DNA of 64,000 nt from Rhodococcus jostii NBRC 16295 (lineage in GTDB: Bacteria > Actinomycetota > Actinomycetes > Mycobacteriales > Mycobacteriaceae), in NCBI RefSeq assembly GCF_001894825.1, contig NZ_BCWY01000020.1, positions 62,001 through 126,000 on the forward strand, in the 5' to 3' direction. The notes under the pieces were generated by a model that saw only the letters and a program-made list of their open reading frames with translations, made no database searches and had not been told where the DNA came from. The position numbers and the translations under genes are program-made. This document shows positions 55,566 through 64,000 of the stretch, piece by piece (the first letter of the stretch is position 1; each line of letters begins with the position of its first letter).

Positions 55566-58500
55566 GGCGCTCCCTCGGGATCGGTGGCCGACCCGGACAG
55601 CAGATCGGACAGTTCGGTGATCAGCGCGGCGGGCGGTGCCCAGTCGAAGACGCCGCAGCCCAGTGGGGTGTCGGGCCCGACCATGCCGCGGACGAACAGG
55701 TACTGGACGCCACCGAGGTGCACCGACGGATCGTAATCCGGTTGCCGCCAGCGCAGATAGCGATGCAACGCAACGGAATACAGCAGTGCCTGCAGCGGAT
55801 AGTGCGACCGCAGCATCTCGGCGGCCATGCTGTCGCGGGTGTAATGGGCGGTGGTCAGCTCACCCTGCGCGAGGCGGTTGGTCTTGTAGTCGACCACGAC
55901 GTATCGCGGCCCGGGCAGTCGCAGCACCGCGTCGATGCTGCCGGTGAGATATCCGCGTAGCGGCGTCGGTTCGAGTGTCTGCACGGCGTCGGCGTACGAC
56001 TGCAGCGGATCGCCGTCCGGAAGGTGTGTGCGCAGCAGTCTGCCGAGTCCGTCGAGCATCACGGTCAGCGAGGGCGTGTCACCACCGGCGAGGGGCAGTT
56101 CGAAGTCGAGTTCCGCCAGCAGGTCTGCGGGTGCGAGTTCGGCGAGTGCCCGCTCGGCCCCCGCACCGAGTGGCGTCCGCAGCACCGGCACCAGCGCGGT
56201 CGCCAGCTGGACGGGGTCGATGTCCGAGAGGGTCGACCCGATCACGTCGCGGCAGCACCGCAGCACCTCCTCCTCCAGATCGGGCGCTGCGGTGTCGACG
56301 ATCTCGAAGACGGCGTGGACGAGCGTGCCGAACGTCGCGCCGCCCGGGAGTTCGTTCATCGTCGACGGCACACCGGTGGTGACGTCGACCGGTGCCTGCA
56401 GCGGCGGTTCGTCCGGCTCGTCCGTCTTCTCGTCGACCTCCGCTTCGCTCCCCACGGCGGGCGCGTCGTGCGCGGAGGCGGTCAACGCCGAATACGACGT
56501 GCGACGCCAGCGCGTGTCGAGCAGCCGACGGAACCGTGCGGCTTCCAGGTCTCCGCTGGGCTCACGCTGCGGCGTCCACCCGACCGGCGCGATCGGTTCG
56601 GAACCCACCGCCTCGACCGTCACCGTCTCCGGGGCCGTCGCGCCCCACGCGGACAACCGTTCCGCGACAACCGGATCCTCGGGAACGGTGACCTTCTGCG
56701 GTACCTCCCGCTGCCCGGGCGGCCGCCCGAGGATCATCCGGTGCAGCGGCGCTCCCGCCGTCGTGAACGCCGGCGCCCACCACACCACGAGCCCGCACAT
56801 CGCGCGGGTGACCGCGACATACAGCAGCCGCAGCTCCTCCCCCGCCTCTTCCGCGTCGTGCCGGTTCCTGCGGTCCGCGTAGCCGGGGCTGCCCGGACCT
56901 CCGACGTCGAGGATGCGCCGCCCGTCGTCGTCGTGCAGGAGCAGTTTGCTCGGCTTCGAGATCTTGGCGGCGTCCCAGGCGTAGGGCAGGTAGACGAGCG
57001 GGAATTCGAGGCCCTTGCTGGCGTGGACGGTCGCGATCTGCACGGCCGCGGCGTCGCTGTCGAGTCTTCGGCTGCGATCCACCCCGCCCGAGGCCGGGTC
57101 CTTCATGCGTTCGGTGAGCCAGCGGGTGACCGCCGTCAGACCGAGCGACTGCTCGACGGCGGCGCTGTTGAGCAACTGCGCCACGTGCCGCAGGTCGGTG
57201 AGTGCCCGCTCGCCGGCCGCCACCCGAAGCAGTCTCGCCTCGAGGGCGGCGACCGCGGACAGTCGTTCGAACAGGGCCGCGAAACCGGACTGCGCGAACA
57301 CCGCACCGAGTTCGCGGAGCTGCCCGCCGACCTCCGCGACGATGTCGTCGCCGCGGGCATCGAGTTCCTCGGCCGTATGTCCGAGCAGCGGCGTGAGGGC
57401 CGCCAGCCGCACCCGGTCGGCCCGGTGCGGTTGCTCGATGGCCTGCAGGATCCAGAGCCAGTGCTGCGCAGCCGGTGTGGTGAAGACACTGGCCCCACCG
57501 GCGAGCACGGACGGCACACCCGCCCGATCGAGAGCGTCGTGGACCAGCGTGATCTGGGCGTTGGTGCGCACCAGCACGGCGATGTCGCCGGGTTCGACGA
57601 GTCGGGCGCTGCCCCCGACGTCGAGCGTCGCACCGCCGTCGAGGAGGGCGACGATGTCGGCGGCGAGGTCGGCGGCGATCCGCTTGCGGAGTGGCCCCAC
57701 CGCGGGATACCCCGATTTGTTGATCGGCCCCGCACCGGTCCGGGGCAGATACCGCAGCCTCAGCGGCGCGGCGCCGGTGAGGCGCGACTTGGGCCTCGCA
57801 CCGTCGACGCGGTGCACCACGATCTCGGGATGCCCGAGCGCGGCACCGCCGTGAAGATACTCGAGGCCGTCGAGGAGTTCCTGATCGCTGCGCCAGTTGG
57901 TGGTCAACTCCTGGTGCCGGTCGGCCGACCGCACCGCATCGAGGTAGCTGAGCACCTCCGCCCCGCGGAACGCGTAGATGGCCTGCTTCGGATCGCCGAC
58001 GAGCACCAGCGTTCCGTTGCCGTGGAAGGTGCGGCGCAGAATGTCCCATTGCAACGGGTCGGTGTCCTGGAACTCGTCGACGAGCACGACGCCGTACCGT
58101 TCGCGGACCCGCCGGCAGGCCGCCGCACCGTGCTCGGGGTCGCTGAGGACGCGGTGCAGGAGCATCGGGAGATCGTCGAAGTCGCGCAACCCGACCGCGC
58201 GTTTGCGCCGCTCGACCTCGGCGCGCACCGCCTCGGCGAACGCCACCCGGTCCCCGGCCGGGGTGCCCCGCGCGCCTTCCGGGGCGAGCACGGCCTGCGG
58301 GTCGAAGATGGCGGCCCGGGCCGCGGCGGTGGCCTCCGCCGGAGTGAACGGCGCGACGTCGACGCGACTGTAGGCCCGCAGGTACAGGTCGTCGATCACC
58401 TCCGTCGCGAGGTCTTCGGCCGCCTCGACGAGCACCGTGTCGGGGTCGCGCTCGCCGGCGATGCCGAGTCCGTCGAGCATGCGCTGGCAGAAGCTGTGCG

Positions 58501-58873
58501 TGGTGACGATGGTGGCAGCGTCGAAGTCCGACAGTGCCTGCAGCAGGCGCCGGCGTCGCAGCGTCACCTCCTCGGCGTCACCTCCGGCGAGATGCCGGAT
58601 CAGGTGATCCGCGCTCAGGCGCGCCGCCGCCGGATCGGCCAATGCAGCTGCGGCCGAACCGAATCGCTCGCGGGTGCGTTCCCGCAACTCCTGCGTGGCC
58701 GCCCGACTGAACGTGACCAGCAACAGCTGCGACAGGTCCACGCCGCCCTCGGCTACGAAGCGAGCGGCCAGGCCGACGATCGCGTACGTCTTGCCGGTGC
58801 CGGCGCTCGCCTCGAGCACCGTCGTCCCCTCGGGCAGCGAGCCCAGCAGGTCGAACCCTCTCGCGCCGTTCAC
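55562..58873 (-). CDS. recB: Exodeoxyribonuclease V beta subunit
   Basis: 1103 residues from a GTG overlapping recC (GTGA). Walker A VLEASAGTGKT at 19-29, UvrD-like motifs VLVDEFQDTDPLQWDIL and VGDPKQAIYAFRG, ATVHASKGLEFPLVYLP, and the C-terminal RecB nuclease domain with SIDAVLR and VVVDYKTNR (DYK near residue 995). 3'-5' helicase and nuclease of RecBCD, repairing double-strand breaks. Confidence 0.93.
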   Translation of the reverse strand: MNGARGFDLLGSLPEGTTVLEASAGTGKTYAIVGLAARFVAEGGVDLSQLLLVTFSRAATQELRERTRERFGSAAAALADPAAARLSADHLIRHLAGGDAEEVTLRRRRLLQALSDFDAATIVTTHSFCQRMLDGLGIAGERDPDTVLVEAAEDLATEVIDDLYLRAYSRVDVAPFTPAEATAAARAAIFDPQAVLAPEGARGTPAGDRVAFAEAVRAEVERRKRAVGLRDFDDLPMLLHRVLSDPEHGAAACRRVRERYGVVLVDEFQDTDPLQWDILRRTFHGNGTLVLVGDPKQAIYAFRGAEVLSYLDAVRSADRHQELTTNWRSDQELLDGLEYLHGGAALGHPEIVVHRVDGARPKSRLTGAAPLRLRYLPRTGAGPINKSGYPAVGPLRKRIAADLAADIVALLDGGATLDVGGSARLVEPGDIAVLVRTNAQITLVHDALDRAGVPSVLAGGASVFTTPAAQHWLWILQAIEQPHRADRVRLAALTPLLGHTAEELDARGDDIVAEVGGQLRELGAVFAQSGFAALFERLSAVAALEARLLRVAAGERALTDLRHVAQLLNSAAVEQSLGLTAVTRWLTERMKDPASGGVDRSRRLDSDAAAVQIATVHASKGLEFPLVYLPYAWDAAKISKPSKLLLHDDDGRRILDVGGPGSPGYADRRNRHDAEEAGEELRLLYVAVTRAMCGLVVWWAPAFTTAGAPLHRMILGRPPGQREVPQKVTVPEDPVVAERLSAWGATAPETVTVEAVGSEPIAPVGWTPQREPSGDLEAARFRRLLDTRWRRTSYSALTASAHDAPAVGSEAEVDEKTDEPDEPPLQAPVDVTTGVPSTMNELPGGATFGTLVHAVFEIVDTAAPDLEEEVLRCCRDVIGSTLSDIDPVQLATALVPVLRTPLGAGAERALAELAPADLLAELDFELPLAGGDTPSLTVMLDGLGRLLRTHLPDGDPLQSYADAVQTLEPTPLRGYLTGSIDAVLRLPGPRYVVVDYKTNRLAQGELTTAHYTRDSMAAEMLRSHYPLQALLYSVALHRYLRWRQPDYDPSVHLGGVQYLFVRGMVGPDTPLGCGVFDWAPPAALITELSDLLSGSATDPEGAP

Positions 58874-61800
58874 GGCTGCGCCAGCGTCTCGGCGGTGAGC
58901 AGCGGCGCCCACAGTTGCCGGGCGTAGTTCTCGATCGTCACCGAATCACCGAGCACGTCGAGCCCCGGAGAAGCCCCGTACACGTAGGTGATGTGCCGGT
59001 CGCGTGAATCACCGAAATCACTGCTCCACTCCTTCCGGGCCGCCTCGATCGCCTCCTCCACGCTGCTGCCGCCGTACCGTCGTTCGGCGTACGCCGCCGA
59101 CGCCCCCGTGGCGATCGGCAGCGGGGCGTGCAGACCCAGATCCCGCAGTTCGACCAGGCGGACCAACTCCTCCACCGGGTTCTCGGGCACCGTCAACGTC
59201 GAACGCCACGCCGGACGGCTGTACGCCCCCCGGCCGGTCGTCACGGCAGTCCAGTCGCTCCCACCGTCGGAGGCCGCCACCGCCAGCAACTGCGCCCACG
59301 CGGCGAGGCGGTGCTTGGGACCCAACCGGGAGTACGTGGTGCTCGCGATCACCGATCCGTGCACACCGCCGACGGTTCCGGTGAGTCGCCGACCGGAACC
59401 GAGGTCGACGTCGACGTCCACGGTCTCCGCGCGGCCGACGTGCACGGACCCGCTGACCGCGACGAGCGACTCCACCGCGTGCTCGATACCCCCGAGCACC
59501 GACTCCCCCAACTTGAACGGTGGCAACGTACCTCGGCGCCACTCCGCGGCGCGGAAGTCGGCCAGTTCGACTCCCGCCAGCCTCGCGAGGAGCATCCGCT
59601 GTCCGAGATCCCACCGGGCCAGCGGATCGGGCGACACATCCACACTGTCGGCGAGGTCCTCGTCGACGTCGGGAACCCGCAATCCGAGCCGTTGCCGCAG
59701 AAACGCCTGCGTCGGATGCACGAGGAACGCGATGAGGTCGGCGAGATCGACGTCCCCTGGCTGCGGCGGCACCAACGGCGCGGGCAGGAACTCGGGCTCC
59801 GGTTCGGGCGGGTGCTGCGCGGCGCGGGCACCGGCCAGTGCCGCCCGGTCGAAACTGAACGGGCGATCCGGCCGGAAGTTGCGGGCATCGAACGGCTGCA
59901 ACGGATGCCGGGTCACGATGGCGGGGAGAGCATCACTCCCGGCGGTGGCCGCCACCGCGTCGAGCAGCTCGGACAGCGGGATCGCCGGAGGCCGGGTCAT
60001 ACCGGTGACGGGATCGGCGCCCGTGTAGAACAGCAGGAGTTTCTCACTCGCCGACATGACGGCGTCGAGCAGCAGCTGCCGATCCTCGCTCCGCGGATCA
60101 CGTTCGCCGAGCAGAGGATTGCGGGCCAGCACGTCGTCGCCGTCGACACTCACACCCCGCGGGAACACTTCGTCGTCGAGACCGAGGAGGACGACGACGC
60201 GGTGCGGCACCGACCGCATCGGCACCATGGTGCACACCGTCAGCTCCCCCGTGCGGAAATTCGCGCGGGTGGGACGGCCCGCGAGGCGGGCGGCAAGCAT
60301 GGCCCGCACGTCCGACAGCCGCAGGACCGCGTCGCCGCCGTGCTCCATCGCGGCCCCGAGTTCGCGGCGCGCCTGCGCCAGTTGCCACGTGTCGGCGGCG
60401 CCGACGTCGACGAGAAGGTCCAACGCCCGGGTGAGGGCGCCCGACCACGCCGCGACCGACTGCGGTCCGCCGAGTCCGCGCAGCGCGACGTCGAGTCGGT
60501 CGACGAACTCGGCGAGCCTCCCGGTGAGATCGATGTCGGTGCTGTCGACGTCGTCGAGCGGAAGTGCGAGGGCGAGCCATTCGCCTTCCGACTCGTCGGC
60601 CGCGGCGCCGAGCAGGATGCGGTCGAGCGCGGTGGTGAACGTGTTCTGCGGGAAGTCGCCGAGACCGAACGCGGTGCGCTGTCGCGGTCCGATTCCCCAG
60701 CGGGCGCCCGTCGCGGTGGCCCACTCCCGGATCCGTTCGAGGTCGTCGTCGCCGAACCGGAATCGCCTGCGCACGGGGGCGGCCGCCGACAGGTCCAGCA
60801 CCTGACTGGCCGTGACCCGCGCGTCGGCCAGTTCGAGGAGAGTCGACACGACCGCGAGAACCGGATTGGTCTGGTGCAGGGCACGGTCCGCGAGGCGGAC
60901 CCGCAGTCGGTGACCGGGATGCCCGAGCACGTCCTGCCCGAACGCCGCGCGGATCAGCGGGGCGTACGACTCGACGTCGGGGCACATCACCAGCACGTCG
61001 CGCGGTTCGAGACTCGGATCGTCCTCGAAGAGGTGCAGGAGGCATTCGCGCAGGACCTCCACCTGGCGGGCCGGCCCGTGGCAGGCGTGCACCTGGACGG
61101 ACGAGTCGGCCGTGCACTCGGCGAGGACGGGCGCACGGTCGTCCCTGACATCCGCCTGCAGGCACCCCAGCAGGGAGTCGCGCGGCGCAGGACCCTCGTG
61201 GTGGACGTCGTCGACGTCGAGGCGCGTCAGCCTGGACTCGAGTTCGCGAACGTCCCGCGCCAAGCTGGAGAGCAGTGGGTGGGCGACGGCCAGCGCGGAG
61301 TGGTCGTCGGCGCGCGCGAGCACGCCGTCCGTCGAGGCCAGGGCAGACCACATCGCCGGGCTCGGATGCGGAAGCCACAGGTGCACATCACGATTGACGG
61401 CGAGCGCGGCGAGGACGGCGATCTGATCGGTCGCGAGGCGTGTCGGGCCGAACAGCGAGAGCCGGCCCGGGAGTTCGACGAGGTGCGGTTCCTCGCGCAG
61501 TCGGTCGCACGCGGAGTCGAGCCGCTCGGCAGGCGCCGGGGTGCCGATGCGCGCGCGCAGCCGCCGCCACAGTTCGGCCTGCCAGAGCAGGTCGTCGTCG
61601 AGCGGACCACCCGCGCCGTCGGTGTCGCGGCCTCCGGCCCAGTCGACCAGCATCGCGGGCCGCTGAGCGCCGTAACTCCGGAACAGGTCGGTCAGGTGTG
61701 AGGCGGTGGCGTAGCGCCGGCCCGGCCGGTGATCGTCCGGGTTCTGGTCAGGGACGCCGTGCCCGAGATGCTTCGCGAGAACAGCACACCAGGGTTCGCC

Positions 61801-62130
61801 GAGGCATTCGTCGACGACGTCGAGCAGCGCCCACAGCAGGCGCGACGGAGCCCACGGGTCGTCGTCGGCCGACACCCCGGTGGCCGCCGCGAGAGCCTCG
61901 TCGACGAGCCGGGTCGGCGACGGGAAGTCGATGTTCGCGGCGACACCGTCGCCGAGGCCGGGGCGCGCACCGAGCGACGTCGACAGCCGCTGCGTGAGCC
62001 AGCGCTCCACACCCTTCGCGGGGACTGCGACGATCTCACGGGCGAACGGATCGGACAGCGGGGTCGCGAGCACGTCGCCGAGTGCCGACGCGAGGGTGGT
62101 GGAACGCTCGGCGCGATGCAGTACGAGCAC
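58870..62130 (-). CDS. recC: Exodeoxyribonuclease V gamma subunit
   Basis: 1086 residues from a GTG at 62130 with GGGAGG upstream. N terminus LVLHRAERSTTLASALGDVL and IVAVPAKGVERWLTQRLS, middle VLVMCPDVESYAPLIRAAFG, VVVLLGLDDEVFPRG, and a C-terminal pseudo-nuclease region, all typical of RecC, the Chi-scanning subunit. First gene of the recCBD operon. A hairpin (62207-62246) lies just upstream. Confidence 0.92.
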   Translation of the reverse strand: MLVLHRAERSTTLASALGDVLATPLSDPFAREIVAVPAKGVERWLTQRLSTSLGARPGLGDGVAANIDFPSPTRLVDEALAAATGVSADDDPWAPSRLLWALLDVVDECLGEPWCAVLAKHLGHGVPDQNPDDHRPGRRYATASHLTDLFRSYGAQRPAMLVDWAGGRDTDGAGGPLDDDLLWQAELWRRLRARIGTPAPAERLDSACDRLREEPHLVELPGRLSLFGPTRLATDQIAVLAALAVNRDVHLWLPHPSPAMWSALASTDGVLARADDHSALAVAHPLLSSLARDVRELESRLTRLDVDDVHHEGPAPRDSLLGCLQADVRDDRAPVLAECTADSSVQVHACHGPARQVEVLRECLLHLFEDDPSLEPRDVLVMCPDVESYAPLIRAAFGQDVLGHPGHRLRVRLADRALHQTNPVLAVVSTLLELADARVTASQVLDLSAAAPVRRRFRFGDDDLERIREWATATGARWGIGPRQRTAFGLGDFPQNTFTTALDRILLGAAADESEGEWLALALPLDDVDSTDIDLTGRLAEFVDRLDVALRGLGGPQSVAAWSGALTRALDLLVDVGAADTWQLAQARRELGAAMEHGGDAVLRLSDVRAMLAARLAGRPTRANFRTGELTVCTMVPMRSVPHRVVVLLGLDDEVFPRGVSVDGDDVLARNPLLGERDPRSEDRQLLLDAVMSASEKLLLFYTGADPVTGMTRPPAIPLSELLDAVAATAGSDALPAIVTRHPLQPFDARNFRPDRPFSFDRAALAGARAAQHPPEPEPEFLPAPLVPPQPGDVDLADLIAFLVHPTQAFLRQRLGLRVPDVDEDLADSVDVSPDPLARWDLGQRMLLARLAGVELADFRAAEWRRGTLPPFKLGESVLGGIEHAVESLVAVSGSVHVGRAETVDVDVDLGSGRRLTGTVGGVHGSVIASTTYSRLGPKHRLAAWAQLLAVAASDGGSDWTAVTTGRGAYSRPAWRSTLTVPENPVEELVRLVELRDLGLHAPLPIATGASAAYAERRYGGSSVEEAIEAARKEWSSDFGDSRDRHITYVYGASPGLDVLGDSVTIENYARQLWAPLLTAETLAQP

Positions 62131-62206
62131 GTGGCCTCCCTTCGCTCCCCAACTCCGGTCGGCTCAGACTTACCACAACCCACCGACTCGGGAGGCCACT
62201 CCGCAG

Positions 62207-62246
62207 GTGAGTGGCAAAGTGTGCCGGGGCACGCTTTGCCACTCAC
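62207..62246. terminator. Hairpin between the GIY-YIG gene and recC
   Basis: Arms 62207-62225 and 62228-62246 form a 19-bp stem with one mismatch and a 2-nt loop. It begins with GTGAGTGG and ends in CCACTCAC like the hairpin at 39765. It follows the GIY-YIG stop and precedes recC, both on the minus strand, so it would terminate the upstream gene. Confidence 0.65.
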
Positions 62247-62247
62247 G

Positions 62248-63351
62248 TCAGCGGCCGGGGCGGGCCTGGGTGAGGTGCGGGACCCAGCCGTGGGTGGGCC
62301 ACTTCTTCAGACCGACCTTGGCGGGGACGATCCGCTTGTTCACGAACTGCGACGCCAGTTCGGTGTCGGATTCGCCCGTGAACCGCCACAGCGACGCGTC
62401 ACCCGGCCTCGCCACGGACGTCCACGACTTGGCCCGGTACGCGGCGCGAACGATGTTGTCCGCGAACACGATCACCGGGATGTCGTCGGTGTTGCGCACC
62501 GCCGCGCCGGCGGCCCACGCGCCGCGGGCCAGTTCGTACACCTGTTCCGACGTCACGCCGCGCCGGGAGGCGGCGGGCACCTCGAGCACGACGCAGGGGG
62601 TCGGGAGATTCGGCACCGGTTCTGCTGCGTACTGCAACACGAGGTCGTCGACGGGCACCGCGCGATGCTCTCCTGCGCCGCCGGCGAGATTGGCGAGGAC
62701 GGCACCCTCGTTCAACCCCAGCGCGCCGACCACGCCGTTGCGCACGGCGTCGACGACCCCGACGCCGGTGGCGTCACCGACCCGATGCGCCACGATGTAG
62801 TGCTCGACCTCGTGACCGGAGTCGAAGATCTCACGGATGCGGGCGATCGTCGCGGCCTTCACCTCGGCGCCGTCGGTTTCCGTATCCTCGAGCGTCTGCC
62901 GGTGCTCGTTCTCGGCCAACGCCTCCCACACGTAGCCGTACACCCGCGTGCCCCGCCCCGTTCCGACGTAGAACACCGACCTGCTGCGGGGATCGAGCAG
63001 CGCGTAGACGTAGGTGCCGAGTTCCTCGCCCACCCGTTTCGGGAACGGCTGCGGCGCGTGGCGGGTCTGATACACCTCTTTCAGGATCAGGCGCAGCGCC
63101 GCCAGTTTCAACGCGACCGGGACACCGCCCTCGATGCCGTCGAACAACGCGGTGGCCGCGCCCTGCACCGAAGAGAAGGTGTGACCGATGTGCCGTTCCA
63201 GTGACTTCGTGACGTCCGCGAACTGCGCGAACCGCACCCGGGGGTCGGGGGACGCGTTGTCGTGATCGTTGGACGCAAGGAAGGTCTGGACCTCGGCATT
63301 GTCGAGCCAGCGAGAAGTGATGTCGATCGGGATCGTCCAGACGGTAGCCAT
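62248..63351 (-). CDS. GIY-YIG nuclease-domain protein
   Basis: 367 residues. Residues about 110-140 hold the GIY-YIG motif as YVYALLDPRSRSVFYVGTGRGTRVYGYV, with the later HEVEHYIVAHR matching the LEM-3/ankyrin-type GIY-YIG group. The N terminus (SRWLDNAEVQTFLASNDHDN, VTKSLERHIG) and C terminus (KSWTSVARPGDASLWRF) have no known domain that I recognise. It may cut DNA or only bind it. It is upstream of recC but separated by a hairpin, so independent transcription is likely. Confidence 0.7.
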   Translation of the reverse strand: MATVWTIPIDITSRWLDNAEVQTFLASNDHDNASPDPRVRFAQFADVTKSLERHIGHTFSSVQGAATALFDGIEGGVPVALKLAALRLILKEVYQTRHAPQPFPKRVGEELGTYVYALLDPRSRSVFYVGTGRGTRVYGYVWEALAENEHRQTLEDTETDGAEVKAATIARIREIFDSGHEVEHYIVAHRVGDATGVGVVDAVRNGVVGALGLNEGAVLANLAGGAGEHRAVPVDDLVLQYAAEPVPNLPTPCVVLEVPAASRRGVTSEQVYELARGAWAAGAAVRNTDDIPVIVFADNIVRAAYRAKSWTSVARPGDASLWRFTGESDTELASQFVNKRIVPAKVGLKKWPTHGWVPHLTQARPGR

Positions 63352-63486
63352 GCCCCTACCGTAAGGGAAAAGTTCGGTGAAGAACTCGGACGACTAATGC
63401 ACGGGGCGATTCGAACCCTTTCGACGTACCACCCCGTGCGGGAAGATGGAGTGGTACCCATTCCGACGCAGGTTGGGAGAACATTC

Positions 63487-63756
63487 ATGACAGCACCCAG
63501 CTACTCCACCCGCACGGCCGTCGACATCGCCGTCGGCATCCTCATCGGCTTCCGCGGCTGCTCCGAGAACGACGCGTTCACCGAACTCGCGGAGACGTCC
63601 CGGCAACACAAGGTCGCCCTGGCGCGCACCGCCCGCGCGTTGATCGCGTTCAGCCAGACTCACCATCACGACCTTCCCGCGTCCGATCTCACCGCGGCGG
63701 CTCTGCAGTGGAGTCACGCCACTCCGTACCGCGGCGCCTTCGGCACGGCGGCGTGA
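63487..63756 (+). CDS. Small ANTAR-domain protein
   Basis: 89 residues. TAVDIAVGILIGFRGCSENDAFTELAETSRQHKVALARTARAL follows the three-helix ANTAR pattern (AxGxLM, C/A, AF, LxxxSxxxxxxLxxxA) that binds dual-hairpin RNA antiterminators. No PAS/GAF sensor or receiver domain is fused, so its signal input must come from a partner or from expression level. GGGAGA is 7 nt before the ATG. Confidence 0.72.
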   Translation: MTAPSYSTRTAVDIAVGILIGFRGCSENDAFTELAETSRQHKVALARTARALIAFSQTHHHDLPASDLTAAALQWSHATPYRGAFGTAA

Positions 63757-63875
63757 GGCCGATGTGCGGTGAAGTCTGAGAATTCTCCGGCTTCCGCGGC
63801 GCGACGCCCCGCAACCCTTCAGACTCGATGTGAGACCGAACGACCTGCGCACCGAGATACGAAGAGGTAACTGAG

Positions 63876-64000
63876 TTGACGATCCGCAAGATCACGGTTG
63901 CCGCGGTAGCGATCGCCGCAGCCCTCACGATGTCTTCCTGTGGTTCCGACGAGCCGGCCGGCCCGAGCGCGACCACCACGTCCACCACCGCGTCCGCGGC
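63876..64000 (+). CDS. Lipoprotein, 5' part only (runs off window)
   Basis: A TTG at 63876 with AGAGG upstream begins a signal peptide (LTIRKITVAAVAIAAALTMS) with a lipobox ending MSSC, followed by a Ser/Thr/Pro-rich linker (GSDEPAGPSATTTSTT). Only 41 codons are in the window. It should be lipid-anchored outside the membrane; the functional domain is not visible. Confidence 0.6.
   Translation, partial: MTIRKITVAAVAIAAALTMSSCGSDEPAGPSATTTSTTASA

Noticed and set aside
56024-58927. 967-codon open frame on the plus strand opposite recB
   Set aside because: Arg/Gly/His-rich composition typical of antisense frames; recB on the other strand has all helicase and nuclease motifs.
63405-63425. GGTTCGAATC-like T-loop sequence on the minus strand
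   Set aside because: Neighbouring bases do not form T, anticodon or acceptor stems, so no tRNA can be drawn.

Overview
The window is high-GC actinobacterial DNA with tightly packed operons, many ATGA/GTGA start-stop overlaps and GTG/TTG starts. Gene content (large GOGAT-like protein, kynurenine genes, choline-to-serine catabolism, RecBCD, ANTAR and Excalibur proteins) fits a Rhodococcus of the R. jostii/opacus type. The genus is an inference from content and codon use.

Layout. 1-7.5 kb: the 3' part of a trimethylamine/dimethylamine dehydrogenase-like flavoprotein with a cupin and an aldehyde dehydrogenase, then a GNAT acetyltransferase, a 2OG-Fe(II) oxygenase, a dicarboxylate symporter and a small F420-type oxidoreductase. 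7.8-15.6 kb: an unusually long glutamate-synthase-like protein coupled to a CysJ-like diflavin reductase and a flavodoxin, with no gltD present. 15.6-18.6 kb: kynA-kynU-PaaX-type regulator. 18.7-21.2 kb: a decay zone with truncated or frameshifted remnants (NmrA-like, sortase-anchor tail, RibD-like, CoA-transferase tail, AraC). 21.3-23.3 kb: a DHFR/RibD-like protein and an alpha/beta hydrolase with an unusual N-terminal domain.

23.2-50.5 kb is one metabolic block that should take choline to pyruvate. On the minus strand lies gbcA (Rieske glycine betaine monooxygenase), a BCCT transporter, betB, an APC permease and a choline dehydrogenase-like GMC enzyme. A Rieske ferredoxin and a ferredoxin reductase between two IclR regulators probably feed GbcA. 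Then come dmgO-fchA-folD, purU, a FadR/FCD-type GntR regulator, glyA-soxBDAG-folP-pabC, and a GcvH-like gene with sdaA. The chain is choline, betaine aldehyde, glycine betaine, dimethylglycine, sarcosine, glycine, serine, pyruvate. The methyl groups leave as methylene-THF and pass through FolD, FchA and PurU to formate. Four promoters in this block share TTGACC-N17/18-TAnnnT followed 2-12 nt later by the perfect palindrome TGATATATCA, which defines a local regulon probably controlled by the GntR protein. Two proteins are noncanonical: FolD has Ile in place of the catalytic Lys of the cyclohydrolase, and the GcvH-like protein has Arg in place of the lipoyl Lys.

50.5-53.8 kb: small genes (a frameshifted unknown, an Excalibur-domain exported protein flanked by two matching 80-bp palindromic elements, a pentapeptide-repeat exported protein, and a DUF4188 gene with a large dyad operator plus a DoxX-like gene). 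53.7-62.1 kb: recC-recB-recD. 62.2-64 kb: a GIY-YIG domain protein, a small ANTAR protein and the start of a lipoprotein running off the window. No rRNA, tRNA, CRISPR array or intact mobile element was seen.
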